From: Diplodia intermedia
Lineage: Eukaryota; Ascomycota; Dothideomycetes; Botryosphaeriales; Botryosphaeriaceae
Assembly (NCBI GenBank): GCA_021495925.1
Contig: JAKEKT010000098.1
Location: forward strand, 1-64,000
Direction of reading: 5' to 3'
Length of the DNA stretch: 64,000 nt
Shown piece after piece: positions 36,764 to 48,710 of the stretch. A model generated the notes under the pieces. The model saw only the letters and a program-made list of their open reading frames with translations, searched no databases and was not told the DNA's origin. A program made the position numbers and the translations under genes. Numbering within the stretch: position 1 is the first letter of the stretch; each line of letters starts with the position of its first letter.

Positions 36764-38063
36764 CCTGGAGATGGCGGACGGAGCCTCGTACTTGATGCGC
36801 ACCGGCGACGGGCGGCGGTAGCGATGACGATGGTTCAAGCAGTTGCATCGGCGCTTGGGGTCTTTGTCCAACGGGTCGATGCACGTCTCGTTGGACTTGA
36901 CGTGGCGGTGCTGGGGCAGCTTCTGGTCATGGTTAAGGCTGCGCACACCAAAAGGGCTTTGGCTTCCAGAGTCCCGCTCCATTGGGCGTGGCTGGGCGTG
37001 TTCGCTCCCTCGTGTTGGCGTTGCGACAAAGAGACACGCTCGGTCACGACGCGACAAACGCGCCGGCCATCACGTGCGGGGCTCTGGCCATGACTCGCCT
37101 GCACTGACGCGCCTGAGCCGCCGCCCTCGACCGCGCAACCGCTCCCACGACTCTGCAAAGTCGCCGTTTGCACTCGGCTGCTCGCGCTGGGCACGCGTAA
37201 CAAACGCGACACCGGCGCGAGGCAAGGTCACTTATTGGCAGGGCAGTCGCAATCACCCCTCGAGCAGCTCCAAGCACGCGGGCTAGTCCCTTTTGGCTCC
37301 GATAATCTGCAACAGCGGCCGTGTAGCACCCAGAGCTCCCACCACTCACGTCACCCGCCACCCGCACCTAGCCTTCCGATCAAGAATGCCGGGCGGCCCG
37401 AGGCGCTTCGAGAAGCCCGCCGGGTGGGTACCTGGCTGCCATTGACGACTAGGAAGCCCAGACTACCGCAGCCGACGCGCAACGCGCCTGACAAAGGTCT
37501 CAGGGCGCAGGGCGAAGTGGACAGTGCAGAAGGCATGTTGTACGCTTGGACGATACAAAACTCCAGACCATGTTTTTCGGTAGAAGCATTGCTTGAAAAT
37601 GCTACCGGTGTAATGACATTGACTTCCACGTGCTGATGTGACGGATTGAGAGCAAGGGCGAAACACGGCTTCACAGGACTCTCGGATTCCGTTGTAAAAG
37701 CGGACGTAGAAGGAAATAACGTAGGGCTTCTCCGTAGGTTTTTCCCGATGTTCTTCGGCGGGGTCGCGGTTCGCCTGACGAATCTGCGTCACGTCACGCC
37801 GCATCTGCCCCTGCGCGCATCTGCCTTCCTCCAACCACAGTCCGGCTCTGCAGCAGCCTTTCCCGATTCTCACCCCAGCTTGACTGTTTCCCCCCGGCCT
37901 TTGCGCCTTTCCACGTGGATTCGTTCGGCCGGCGACCTTGGCCAAGACACTACAGTGTTTGATGCTGCCAGGTCTTGGGCCGAGGAACACGGTATAAGAC
38001 CCCGTCGGTCGTCTGGATTTGATCTTGACCACACACACCACGCACTTCGAAAACGCAGCAAGT
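36764..38063. other. Divergent intergenic region Nup85-like / kelch
   Basis: About 1.3 kb holding the promoters of both genes. A TATAAG at 37993-37998 lies about 66 bp before the kelch start codon. Long frames overlapping this stretch have no recognisable domain. Confidence 0.45.
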
Positions 38064-39223
38064 ATGGCGGCATCCAAGGTGACAGGCTCTTGGAAGCGCA
38101 TGTACGACGCCGAAGCGCTCCGCCGCTCCTCGCAGGTGGCTGCCTCGTTCGGAAACCAACTGATCCTTTTCGGCGGAGAAGTCCAGCCCAGATTGCCCGT
38201 CGACAACCATGTCCATCTCATCCATCTGGACGGTGAGTACCTAGATGCGTGCGCCCCGTTCTGCAGACCCACAGCAGCGCCGCACGAGCCACTCGCACTT
38301 TGCCCGGCGTAAAGTTGGAAAGCCGGGGCAAGACTGACAAGCACGCAGCCGGCCCGGATCAGGCCGCCGTATCAACCGTCAAGGCTGACCCCAGCTCTCC
38401 CTCGCCACGGGTCGGATCAGCGTCGACTGTGTTGGGCAACGTCGTCTACCTTTTCTCCGGCCGCGGCGGCGAGGCCATGGCGCCCATTGAGGAAAGGGGC
38501 TCATTATGGGCATACGATCGCAATACCTCCCAGTGGTCCACGGTAGCTCCGCTCAGCACAAGCGCCCCCTATCCGCCAGCTCGCAGCTACCACTGTCTAG
38601 CCAGCGACGGCCAAAACAATATTTTCGTCCATGCTGGCTGCCCCGAGAAGGGCCGCCTGGCGGACCTGTGGTCTTTCGATTTAGCCACCAAAGAGTGGGC
38701 GGAGCTCGCTTCTGCGCCGGATCCACCCCGCGGCGGCGCATCCATCGCCTATGCCCAGGGCAGATTGTACAGGATGAACGGCTTCGATGGCACCACCGAG
38801 CAGGGCGGCAGCCTCGACGTCTTCGACCCCGCCGCCAACAGCTGGTCTTCGATCAAGTACGCGCCCGACGGGAACGAGGGACCGGAGCCACGGAGCGTGA
38901 GCGCGCTGTTGCACGTCCACGTCATGGGTCGGCCCTCGCTGGTCACGCTCTTCGGCGAGCGGGACCCAAGTGCACTGGGGCATCAGGGTGCTGGCAGGAT
39001 GCTGCAGGACGTGTGGGTGTTTGACATCGAATCAGCGAAATGGGCCAAGGTTGGTGGCGCACCCATCTCGGCTTCATCGGCAAGCCAGCTGCCCCCCGCC
39101 CGGGGCTGGTTTGCCGCAACCGTTAGGCACGCCGACACGCCCGCAGCTATTCTCGTCCATGGCGGCCTGGCAGAGACCAACGAGCGCCTCGGCGACGTGT
39201 GGCAGCTGCAGTTCGCGGCGTGA
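38064..39223 (+). CDS. Kelch-repeat beta-propeller protein
   Basis: Two exons: 38064-38232 and 38349-39223, with a 116-nt intron (GTGAGT..GCAG), phase 1, 347 aa. The start MAASKVTGSWKRM is chosen because the family normally begins with a short SWKR-type strand. Kelch blades are visible as repeated hydrophobic-Gly-Gly units: SFGNQLILFGGE, GNVVYLFSGRGG, NIFVHAGCPE, GRLYRMNGFDG, AAILVHGGLAETNERLGDVW. Each is followed by a Trp about 10-15 residues later. No signal peptide is seen, so it is probably cytosolic. Similar 330-350 aa kelch proteins occur across Pezizomycotina; their function is not settled. The intron is longer than its neighbours' and other acceptors inside it are possible. Confidence 0.82.
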
Positions 39224-39581
39224 GGTGGGAGGACCCAGGCCCGGACCCGGATGCGGATGCGAGGCTCATTGTGCTTTGCGAGCAGAGTCACTGGCCCAAC
39301 CCTGCCCCCGACTCGCTGAGTTTAGTCCCCGCAGTAGCCGCAGGCCCGCAATTGGCCCGTTCAATGTACCCTGATTCGCGCCAAGGTAGGTGAAACCCGT
39401 AAGCAGAGGCTCCCACGCGTTGCAAGCGGCGTGGTGGATGGGACTTCTCGCCTGGCCGCAATCCTGCGGATCATCACTGCGGGTCTCGTCTTAACTTGGA
39501 CCTCGCCGCTCTTCTTCACCTCTCATTTCGTCTCCTGCTTCTTTTCACCCGCTCTCTGTGTGGCCCCCTGCAATAGTCATC
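39224..39581. other. Intergenic, tandem kelch to GH18
   Basis: 358 bp between two plus-strand genes. It holds the kelch 3' UTR and the leader of the chitinase-like gene. Nothing else is seen. Confidence 0.5.
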
Positions 39582-40750
39582 ATGTTAGGATCAATACTAC
39601 CGCTTTTGGTTTTTCCATTTGCTGTCTCTTCACACACGAGTCCCATCCCGGGCAGTATTCATCCAGGCCATGGTGGCGCACCGGCGCCTGCTATGCCGCC
39701 ATCCCTTGAGCCGCCTTCATACTACTCGTCAGCCCTACCAACGCCGAGCAGCATACCGAACCACGACAGCTCGCCGCAAAAGCCTCTGAACGGCAACCCA
39801 GCAGACCAAGAAGTGCCACAGCAGCCCGTCACGCCATCGCCATCCCCCGCTGCCAGCCTAGCAATCTACTACGGTACGGACTCATCATCTCCCGAGCATC
39901 CTTCGCTCGCCGAGCTGTGCGCGGACGACTCCATTTCCACCATCCTTCTCGGCCACGTCCACGGCTTCAAAGCCACCAACGGTTTCCCTCTCGTCGACTT
40001 CGGCGCCGCCGGCTGCACTGCCAGGCACGCCGATGACGATCGGTTCGCGCCCGGGCTGGCGTGGTGTCCGGAGCTCGGCCGCCAGGTGCAGACGTGCCAG
40101 ACGCGCGGCAAGAAGGTCTTCCTCAGCATCGGCGGCGGCGGTAGCAACACCACCCTCTCCTTCGATGATGCGGCAGATGCGCGTCGTGCTGCCGTCATGC
40201 TGTGGAGCCTCTTCGGGCAGGGTGACCCGCATGGTCCGGACATGCGGCCGCTGGGCGAGGCCGCAGTCGATGGATTTGATTTCGGTAAGCACCACTTCTT
40301 CTCTTCTTTTCGTCCCCCCTCTTTCCTTTCCCTGTCAAGAAGAAGCGAAGAAAGAAGAGGAAAAGACCTCCGAGCTCCGAGATCCCTCCCATCACCCACT
40401 TCCCGAAATGATCATCATCCTCCACATTACCCCCACAGAAAAAGAGAGATCGCAGATCATGCCAATCCCGCACATCACTGACATCACACCACTCGACAGC
40501 ATGGACGACAACCCTGCCCTCCTCCTCTTCGTCCGTCCAAGCATTTGCAGACACCATGCGTACGCTTTCCGACATGCGCAAGAACTACAAGCCCAGCCAC
40601 ATTTCGAGGACGTCTACTTGCACAACTGATGACGATGAAATGTTCCGCGATATGATCGACGTCTCTTTTGCAACTCCCGATGGCAGTAATGGTGAAGAAG
40701 GAGGCTGCGCGAGCCCGTATCGTACGAGGCTGGCGGATAGGGGAGCTTGA
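39582..40750 (+). CDS. GH18 class III chitinase-like, catalytic end apparently decayed
   Basis: Exon 1 (39582-40284) starts with a signal peptide (MLGSILPLLVFPFAVSS) and a Pro/Ser-rich linker, then a clear GH18 N-terminal half: LAIYYGTDS, CPELGRQVQTCQ, GKKVFLSIGGGGSN, LWSLFGQG, DMRPLGEAAVDGFDF. It ends at a good donor (GTAAGC, 40285) exactly where the catalytic DGxDxDxE continues. No downstream acceptor restores it: the best one (after CGCAG near 40455) gives D-H-A and a stop soon after. A further GH18-like piece (FADTMRTLSDM.KNY, then a degraded SAAPQC-type stretch) lies in another frame up to the stop at 40748-40750. The remaining C-terminal third of the barrel is missing. It was a secreted chitinase-type protein; as it stands it is probably truncated and inactive. 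Confidence 0.6.
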
Positions 40751-41735
40751 GTCGACAATTAAGAGCCCGGTCGCTTGCGGGCATCGTGTTGTGTTTACCT
40801 TGGCGCTGGCAAGAAATGAAGAAACGGTGGCGCATCATGGGCGGAGACGGGCGTTTCAAGGAATTTTTTGGACTTTGATTCTGGTTTCAGAAGGGAAGAA
40901 TGATCGCATTCATCAGAGCAAGCGGGCGTTTCTGAGCGTTGTACAAGAGCTAGGGACTCGGCATTGGAATGTGGAGATGAGAACATCTCTTTTGCGCATC
41001 CCGGCGCTGTGGATACGGAATGCACCTTATAATTGCAGCCACCCCTTCTACTAAGATGCCGGAACCGTCCCGGTAATCCACCGGCCCAGCCTCCTCTCCG
41101 CCACAACGCTCCTTCGCTCATTGTCAACCACGCCAGCCCAGCCACTTCGCTGCATCTTCTCCTGTCTGCACCTTGCCGCTAGTGCAGCCGTTTTGCTCGG
41201 GCTGAGCCATGTTAATCAATTCTTCACTTTAGTGCCAGAATGGAGCACCACAGCGGGCAAGAAAAGGATTGAGCCTGCAGAGGCATTGCACCCTACTTAC
41301 GGGGGGTCGGATCCTATGTCTGGATGCATATGTATAGTTTCAAACTTCATATTTACATCCAGACAGATGGTAAGAGAGCTCGAATTCGTTTGCATTCTAC
41401 CATAGAACTGTTGGGTAAATTCATGCAGACTGTCAAGGGGAACGTTTTCAAAGAAGAGTTAAAAGTGAGAACGTGGAACCCAAGTCAGCGATAAGGAAGG
41501 TATCATGGTAACAGATCTTATGAAAAAACAATAGAGTATTAATGAAAGGCAATGGCTTACATTCAGGCATGATAACTTAGGCCCTTGAGGCACGCAGCAT
41601 GCAATACACAACAGGGTCAAAATCATTATTCCTCACAAGGCACAATGAGGTTTCGGAGACTCGTTATATTCGTGATACATACAAATACTTTCCAAACATT
41701 TTATCGCCGCACGAATGTACAGCTAAACAGACCAT
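40751..41735. other. Convergent intergenic region GH18-like / MFS
   Basis: About 1 kb between two convergent genes. The part up to about 41100 could include remains of the GH18 gene, but no further GH18 motif was found. The rest is AT-richer non-coding DNA and probably the 3' UTR of the transporter. Confidence 0.45.
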
Positions 41736-43666
41736 TTAGTAGGTGTAGCGGAAGTTCGGATCATCGGGGTCGGTCTGTGAATTGTCAGAATCGCAACGGG
41801 GTAATCACCAAAAGACACAAAACTTACATCATTGCTCTCGATCATCTTCTCTCCTCTAGCCTGTTTCTTGTTGTCGCGCCAGAAGGACACCCCGATGATA
41901 CAGACAAGAACGAGGTTCATCAGAGCGCAGGCGATACAAGCCCATATACCAGGCCTGTATTGGGGAGCATCTTGTGTACTGTGGAAAAAGAATCAGCATG
42001 GTTCCCGAAGGACTGAAAACGTGAAAGGAGTAGACGCACCGGAATACCAAGCTCCCCGCAATTCCACCGATGCCTCCGAAACCAACGAGCGAGGCGCTGG
42101 TGAAGGCACGCTTCCACTGTCCGCGTATGTTGTTTGCTTGGTAACTCATGGTGGCGGGGACGTTGGCGTTGGCGCCAGCGGTGACCAAGAAGACGCCGAA
42201 ATAACGGACACCGGAGTTGCTCGCGAACCCCATGATCGGGAGGCCGATGATGCAAAGGAGCATGTTGAAGGCGATGATTGGTCCTCTCAGGTGCAAGCGG
42301 TCGCCAAAGTACCCAGTTCCGTACATGACGAGGGCACCAAAGATATAGGGAGGCGCGACGAGGCACTGAGATGCAGCGATGCTGAAACCCATGTTGACGC
42401 GCAGGATGATGGGCAGGAAATAGGCCAGGGCGTAGGTTATGGTGGTCGTGCCGAAGAAGATCAAGGCGTATCCCCACACCTTCCAGTCCATGCCGCCGCG
42501 GAAGAACTTCTTGAGCGAGAAAGCCTCCATGTTTGCATCTCCACGATCGGCTTGGACACGGCTAATGACCCAACGTTTCTCGCGGCTGTCCAAGAAATTC
42601 CACGACTTGTGCTTGCCGTCAGGGAAGCTGACAAGGAGCCAGTAACCCCCGAGGCCAATGGCGCAAGTAAGCTTCGAAGCGTTAGTGTCATGGTTGCTGA
42701 GCCGGGGGTGATGCAAAACCTACGATGCCTTCTATGATAAAGATCCATCTCCAACCGCTCACGCCGCTTAGACCATCCATTTGCATAAGCTGTCACAGTC
42801 AGCAAATTGCTTGCCGGGAGTTGAGATGGAGCTCCGTACCCCGTAAGCCAAGATACCGGAACAGGCGGAGGCTACACAGCCAATAATGTAGAATACGGAG
42901 TATCTTTTACCCATCTCATCTGTTCTGATGTCAGTGCTTGTTTCAAGACCTCAGGTGCGTACGGGGTATACTCACATCTAACATACCAAGTGCTCATCAA
43001 GTAGACCGCACTCGGGAAGAAACCAGCCTGCGAGATATCAGAAGAGCCCTTGATGATTTGAGAGGCGTGGGAAAAAGTACCTCAAGCACACCAAGGATGG
43101 CACGCAGACCAGCAAGAGTATTCCAGGTGTTGGAAAATCCCATGCCAATCATGGTGGCTCCCCATAGGAAACATATGGCGGACAAATGCAAGCGGGGACC
43201 AATCCTACGGACTATAACCGTCGACGGAGGCTGGAAAATGATATACGTAATGAAGAAGACTAGAGTAACAATCGACTGCGAGGATCAGCCAATCAGTCAA
43301 TGCGGGCTTGGAGGGGAAGTACTCACGTATCGATAGCCGACCTCCATGTCCAGTTCGACGCTCATCCTGGGCGTACGTAAGCAACATGTGCGCGGGACGG
43401 AGTCGGCAGACCTACCCGGCAATGTTCGCAGCCGACAAGTTTGTCCGGTCCATCAGGCTCACGCAGTACATGACACCGACCGTCACCACCAGGCGCAGGT
43501 CAATCCGCCGGATGATCTTCCTCTGCTCGGACGGGGTGAAGCCCATGTCGTCCGGGCCGCTCTTGTAGTCGACATCAGATCCATTGGTCTCGATGTGGTC
43601 GATGTGCTCGACCCTGTCCTTTTCGATGCCGGTCATGGCGGGAGGCCCGACTTGGGTGGCCTGCAT
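41736..43666 (-). CDS. MFS permease, Dal5/anion:cation symporter (ACS) type
   Basis: Nine exons on the minus strand: 43666-43416, 43366-43327, 43275-43081, 43027-42976, 42919-42840, 42789-42724, 42671-42040, 41978-41828, 41774-41736. All introns are GT..AG, about 47-61 nt, and every join keeps the frame, giving 501 aa. A second ATG at 43636 is possible. Twelve membrane helices are expected. The first ends in SLMDRTNLSAANIAGM, the signature loop of the Dal5-like family. Later parts include GFFPSAVYLMSTWYVRYEMG, SGWRWIFIIEGI and NNIRGQWKRAF. This family imports allantoate, vitamins, dipeptides and other organic anions with protons across the plasma membrane; the substrate here is unknown. The short C-terminus (NFRYTY) is typical of the family. 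Confidence 0.85.
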
Positions 43667-44884
43667 GGTCAAGCAAAGGGCGGAAGTGAGGAGGGGAGGG
43701 GTGCGGTGTCGAGAGCGAGGTGCAAGCTGGCCGGGAAGACCCACAGCAGCGCTGCTGGCCCCTTTCATATGGCATGGCCGACAGAGATTCCCCGCACGTC
43801 GGGTCAAGCACCAAGGGGCAATCTCCAGAAGGGTGGAAAGATACCGAGGGTGGCACTGGGGGCGCCCATGGCTGCTTGGCAGCAGAGGGCCGGCCAGCGG
43901 ACATGTTACTCGGATTCGCGAAGCGCGGGGCGCACACGCTCAGTGCAGGCGGCGTTGCTGGCAGCGAAGAGCGGGTCCGGCCAGGCGCCCCCAGAAATGA
44001 TGGGGTAGCGAACCGGGGCCCCGCAAACGACATGACCGAATTGTGGAGCGTGCCAAGGGGGCGGCGTGCCTCTCCACTGGCCCAACGCTCATCAGCTTGT
44101 CATGAATTGCCCTGCTCCGCCTCTCTGGCCACCTTGGCAGGCCTGCTTTGCCGGGGGTCATGGCCGGGTTGCTATCGTCGCCAGCGCTGCCGGCAAGGCT
44201 GCGGGGGGCGATTGGCCCCTGTACGTACGTCAGCGGGTGACTACGCCGTATGTGGCAAGTGGGACATCGGTGTACGCGCGAGTGCTGAGGGTTTTGCAGA
44301 GAGTCGCCGCAAACCCATGATGCCTGCGAGCAGTGTCAGGCCCCTGCATGACTTGCAGCAATGAGATCAAGTGGCCGCGGTTCACCCACTCACCATGTTA
44401 TGCAGCAGATCCTTGGCGGAGGAGAGAGGCGGTGGACTGTCTCGCTGCAGCAAGTGAAGTGAAACTTTGCAAACGGTGGACCGAGGGACAAGTGAATGGC
44501 TGGCGTCTAGATCAAGCGGTGGTGTTGGACTAGCACGCCTCTGGAGCCGGGAGCACCGGCTCCGGCTACTACCACGCCGTCACCAGCCAAATTCTGGCCC
44601 AGCGCTGGACTAGTAGTTGCGTCGGTCTCACCGTACGCTCCAAACTGCAACGAATACGATATCAAATGCCATGTTAGCCGATCCCGCCCAACTTCTCCGG
44701 GAAGATTACACATTATGATTAGGAAACGGGTGCTGGGGTCGTACAATTTGGCAGCCGTGTATACGAAAGTCTGTAATCGTGTCATATCGTCGCTAAGGAT
44801 CCAACAAGCCATACGCCAGGCCTTCCCCGAGCCGTCTGGGCCTCTATGCAACGCCGTGAAACAACGAGTAATCGCGAGAGATGA
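43667..44884. other. Intergenic: MFS promoter and Rab4 3' region
   Basis: 1.2 kb between two minus-strand genes. It holds the transporter promoter. An 8-bp perfect hairpin (GGAGCCGG, 5-nt loop, CCGGCTCC; 44543-44563) is the only structure noticed. No gene is supported. Confidence 0.45.
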
Positions 44885-46079
44885 TCAACAACACCCTCCA
44901 CGACTCCGCGAGTTTGATATCTTGAACACCTCCTCCCATTCCTGCACTCCTGACAGGAGGGCTCCTCCCCGACGCTTGCCCTTGCGCCGTTTCCGCGTTC
45001 CCCCGCCGTCGGTTGTGCCGCTTTTGATGCTGCCGTCATCGTCGTAATATGCTCCCCAGCTGCCACTGTCACCGTATTGGATGCCGCTTTGCGGGTCGTC
45101 GGGATCGATTTCCCCGATTTCGATTTTGGTCAGTATCATCCTGGCCAGGCGAGAAAACACCTCCTCGACATTGTCTCCAGAGAGCGCCGAGACTTCTACT
45201 GAGACGGGAACCGAGGCATCCGTGGCCCAGCGTGAGGCTACTTCTGTGGAAACCTCACGGCCTTCTGGAGCTACGGTGACCGTGTTTTGTCCGCCGAATG
45301 CGCTCCTTGACGAGGATAATGAACCCCAAGCCGCCCTGCTATTTACGCTCGACGGCGTCGGTATCGGCTCGTCTAGTATCGATGGCTCCGGTTCGTATTG
45401 TGCCTCGGAGTCTTCCAGGTCTTTCTTGTTTCCAGCAAGAATGACGGTAAGTTGCGGGGAGGCCAAGGCACGGGCGTCGTTCAGGAAGGTGGGAAGCGCT
45501 CTGAAGGAGGCGAAGGAGCCGATGTCGTAGACGAGGATGGCGCCGGCGGCGCCGCGGTAGTAGGATCGCGAAACGGAACGGAATCTTTCGGTTCCTGCAG
45601 TGTCCCAGAGCTATGAGGGTGAGCGTTGGCGCCCGCCATGGAAGCCGAGGCAGCTTTACCTGCAGCTTTATCCGCTTCCTGCGCGCACCGCTCCCGACCT
45701 TGATGATCTTGGAGGCGAATTCGACACCAATCGTTTGCGAAGAGAAGACTCGCCCTGGGATCGGCGTCAGCAGTGTTTGGCGCGCTAGGGCCGGGGGAAG
45801 GGCGTACACTCGTTCTTCACGAACCTGTGGAGCAAACAAGACCTGGGACGGTCAGGTCACCGCTTTTCGAGCTGGAGGTTGCAGGCAGAGGGGCGCGTAC
45901 TTGCCACAGCCGCTTGGCCCGAGCAGAATGATCTTCGCGAGGTAGTCGTACATGCTCCCGAGCTCCTGCGCGTCATGTTAGCGTTGGGCAGCGTCGAGCC
46001 TGGGCGAGCAGCGTACCTGGTCGCGCACAGCGGACGCGGAGGTGGTGGACGCCGTCGAGGGCGCCCGTTGGCGAACCAT
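44885..46079 (-). CDS. Rab4-type small GTPase
   Basis: Five exons: 46079-46017, 45965-45901, 45842-45808, 45754-45660, 45610-44885. All introns are GT..AG and in phase, giving 327 aa. All G boxes are present: G1 GPSGCGKS, switch I with QTIGVEF, G3 WDTAGTE, G4 NKKD, G5 [20 protein letters not shown] follows G3. The C-terminus ends GGCC, a double-geranylgeranylation site, so it acts on membranes, probably in endosomal recycling as Rab4 does. Two features are unusual. The catalytic Gln of WDTAGQE is Thr. There is also an insert of about 45 acidic/Ser-rich residues between G4 and G5 and a long C-terminal extension; Rab4 proteins are normally about 215 aa. The 35-nt third exon is fixed by the [11 protein letters not shown] sequence it encodes. 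Confidence 0.85.
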
Positions 46080-46790
46080 GGCTGCGGCGGGTACGGAGTG
46101 AGCTGCGAGGAAGCTGCGCAGAGGAAGAGTAGGAGTGAAGAGCAATTTGGAGTATTGGAAGTTAGGCTGGGGATGCTAGCATCTGGCGCGAGGGAGCGGT
46201 GTCGACGAGGCGGGCCATGCGCTGTCACGGCGCGAACCGGGAGGCACATCATACGGCGCCGATCACCGCTATCATTTCATTATCGCAAGCCTGTGTGCTA
46301 TGGCCAATCGTTCGCGGTTCTGCTGGTCACGTCGCGACACAAGCGTGAGCTCTCTTCAGCAGACCGGCTGGCGTTATCGCACTGCCGACCACGGGTAGCG
46401 GGTTGCGCGCGTGGTAGCTGCCCTGCTGCCCTGCTGCCCTGCTGTGCCCCTTGCCGCGCCTCTGGGCTCGTTCCCCACGCCACGTCGCCCCCCCACGTCA
46501 TTCTCCCACGCCTCAGAGCACTTGCTCCCGCGGTCCCTTACAAACATGAAGCAACGCCCTTCCGGACGCTTCTGCTCAGCCCTACGACCATGTCGGCGCC
46601 CGGAAGCCCAGCCCTCCGGCGTTACGCCCGTACAAGCCGGTGCAGACGTCATCTCGTGGCTTTGCCTCCTGCTGTGTCGCGTGTCGCGTGTCCCTCTTGA
46701 GCGCAGGCAAAAAACTCTCCTTTCTCACTTCCTTCCCCACGTCTTTCCTTTCCGCCTCAGCTCTTGCTCAGTACCCCTCTCGCTGTGACC
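46080..46790. other. Divergent promoter region Rab4 / PAF-acetylhydrolase
   Basis: 711 bp between start codons of divergent genes. It contains a pyrimidine-rich run with repeated CTGCTGCC near 46420-46445 and CT-rich tracts before 46790, common in fungal promoters. No gene is seen. Confidence 0.5.
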
Positions 46791-48396
46791 ATGGCGTGGC
46801 TGTCGACGCTCAATCCGGTGCCCGGTTTCCCGGAATACAGTGGCCCCTATACCGTGGGCTCTTTCGACGTAGAAATTCCCGTGTCGGAGCTCGAGTCGCC
46901 CAGTCCGCCTCCCGCATCGAGCGTATCGACCGTTTCTTTTCGCGTCTTTTATCCGTGTGGTCCTGGTGCACAAGAGAGGGCGGTCCGGTGGATCCCATCG
47001 CCGCAGAGGGGCTATGTGAGCGCATATGCTCGCTTCTTGGGAGCTGGATCCGCCCTCGCCCACGTCTTTGCGTAAGTCGTGTCCCGTGGCTGAGCTATGT
47101 AGTAGTGTAGTGCTGACACCGCTTAGCTACTTCCCCCAGTTGCTTTATCACTCAACCATTCCCGTCAGCCGGAACGCACATTTACTACCACCGCCAATCA
47201 AGTCGAACAGATGGCCAGTCATGATCTTCAGCCATGGACTTGGGGGTTCAAGAAACGCATACTCACACATTTGTGGCTCCATCTCCAGCCATGGAATGGT
47301 AGTGATTGCTCCAGACCACCGCGACGGAAGCGCCCCGATTTCCTACGTTCGCGCAACGGATACCGCCGAGGCAAACATCGTAGACTACCAAAACGTACCG
47401 CACAAGCCAAGTAAAGAGGTCTTCGATGCGAGAGACTCGCAGTTGAAGATTAGGCTTTGGGAGCTCGGTTTGATCCATGATGCGGCGCTGAAGATGGATG
47501 CTGGCGTGGATATGAAGAACCTGGACCCCAATAAGTCTCGGGATGCCAAGAAGGACAGCAGCAAGCTGCTTTCGATGTTCAAAGGAAAACTGGATGTCAA
47601 CCGGCCAGGGTCGATAAGTTGGGCGGGGCACAGTTTTGGTGCGGCAACCGTGCACCAGCTCGTCAAGTCGACTTTCTACCGACCAGACTCACGAGTGGAG
47701 GGCTATACCCCTCTCTTCTCCCCGGCACCGTCTTCGTCGATTGTTCAGCAGATCACAAGCTCTACACCACTCATCCTCTTGGATATCTGGTGCCTTCCAC
47801 TGACATCCCCTAACACTAAGTGGCTGGCGGACAAGCCACTTCCGTGCTACGCACCCGAAGGCCCCGGAGGCACTACTCTGCTTGCGATTCTAAGCGAAGC
47901 ATTTGTCAAGTGGACGGATCACTTCCAGGAGACCAAGCGCAGGCTTTCGGAGGACCCTTCATCCGACGCGCCCAAGCAAACAAAGCCCGCGCCACATTTC
48001 TTTTACCCGCTGGGCTCCGCTCATCTTTCGCAGTCGGATTTTGGTATCCTTTTTCGCTGGGTAGTGAAGAAGGTCCTCAAGACCGATGAGCCTGAGCGGT
48101 ACATGAAACTTAACGTTCGTGCCATTCTTCAAATGCTCCGCGAAAATGGCTTCGAAGTAGCGGGTACGAGCCGAATCGACATGGAGGAGGCGGAGGCTTC
48201 CGGTGAAAAGGAGGCGCAGGTCGCGGCGACGGATAGTACAGGAGATACGAAGATTCTGGCGACCAATGGGGAGATCAGAGGCTGGGTCGCGCTTTCCACC
48301 AGCCTTGACAAGCCCTCGAACGGGGCGCCTTATGAAGCAGATGCAAAGGGCGAACCGCTTACCCAAGTCACCAAGGACGAGGGAGTGGAGCTTTGA
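46791..48396 (+). CDS. Platelet-activating-factor acetylhydrolase-like lipase
   Basis: Two exons: 46791-47071 and 47127-48396, with a 55-nt intron (GTAAGT..TAG), phase 2, 516 aa. The start MAWLSTLNPVPGFPEYSGPY is typical of fungal members. The alpha/beta-hydrolase core shows WPVMIFSHGLGGSRNAYSH (oxyanion region), then HGMVVIAPDHRDGSAP, then the nucleophile elbow WAGHSFGAATV with catalytic Ser at about residue 260. A later Asp in LILLDIW and a His in the C-terminal part probably complete the triad. The family hydrolyses short or oxidised sn-2 acyl groups from phospholipids. No signal peptide is present, so it should be intracellular. The C-terminal 90 residues are acidic and less conserved. 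Confidence 0.85.
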
Positions 48397-48710
48397 AATT
48401 GGACATGTCCGGTTTTTTGGTTTTTATGGTTTGATGAGTTTAGCACGGCGCGTGGTATGGGCACACAAGAATTGGATTTAGAGCATAGCACGCATAGGTA
48501 GATTTTGATAGACTACAAAGCACACCCATGAGGGATTCTTTGCAGCTTGGATGCCTCACGGCGGCCGCTTCATGTAATTGACTTGCTTTTCTGCGAACAA
48601 GCCAGGCCGCATTGGGTGGACAGGACTGGGGCGGCCCGAGCTCCGCCTTCGCGGCAGAATGACCCCGGCGAGTTTCATCATAGCTCCTCACTCAGATTCA
48701 ACTCCCCACC
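48397..48710. other. Intergenic, tandem PAF-AH-like to FRG1-like
   Basis: 314 bp holding the lipase 3' UTR and the promoter and leader of the FRG1-like gene. Nothing else is seen. Confidence 0.5.

Noticed and set aside
36764..37057. N-terminal extension of the Nup85-like frame to an ATG at 37057
   Set aside because: The added 98 residues look like translated leader sequence. The ATG at 36763 has a better context and begins the recognisable protein.
44543..44563. Perfect 8-bp hairpin with a 5-nt loop
   Set aside because: A single short hairpin in GC-rich intergenic DNA is expected by chance, and rho-independent terminators are not used by RNA polymerase II.
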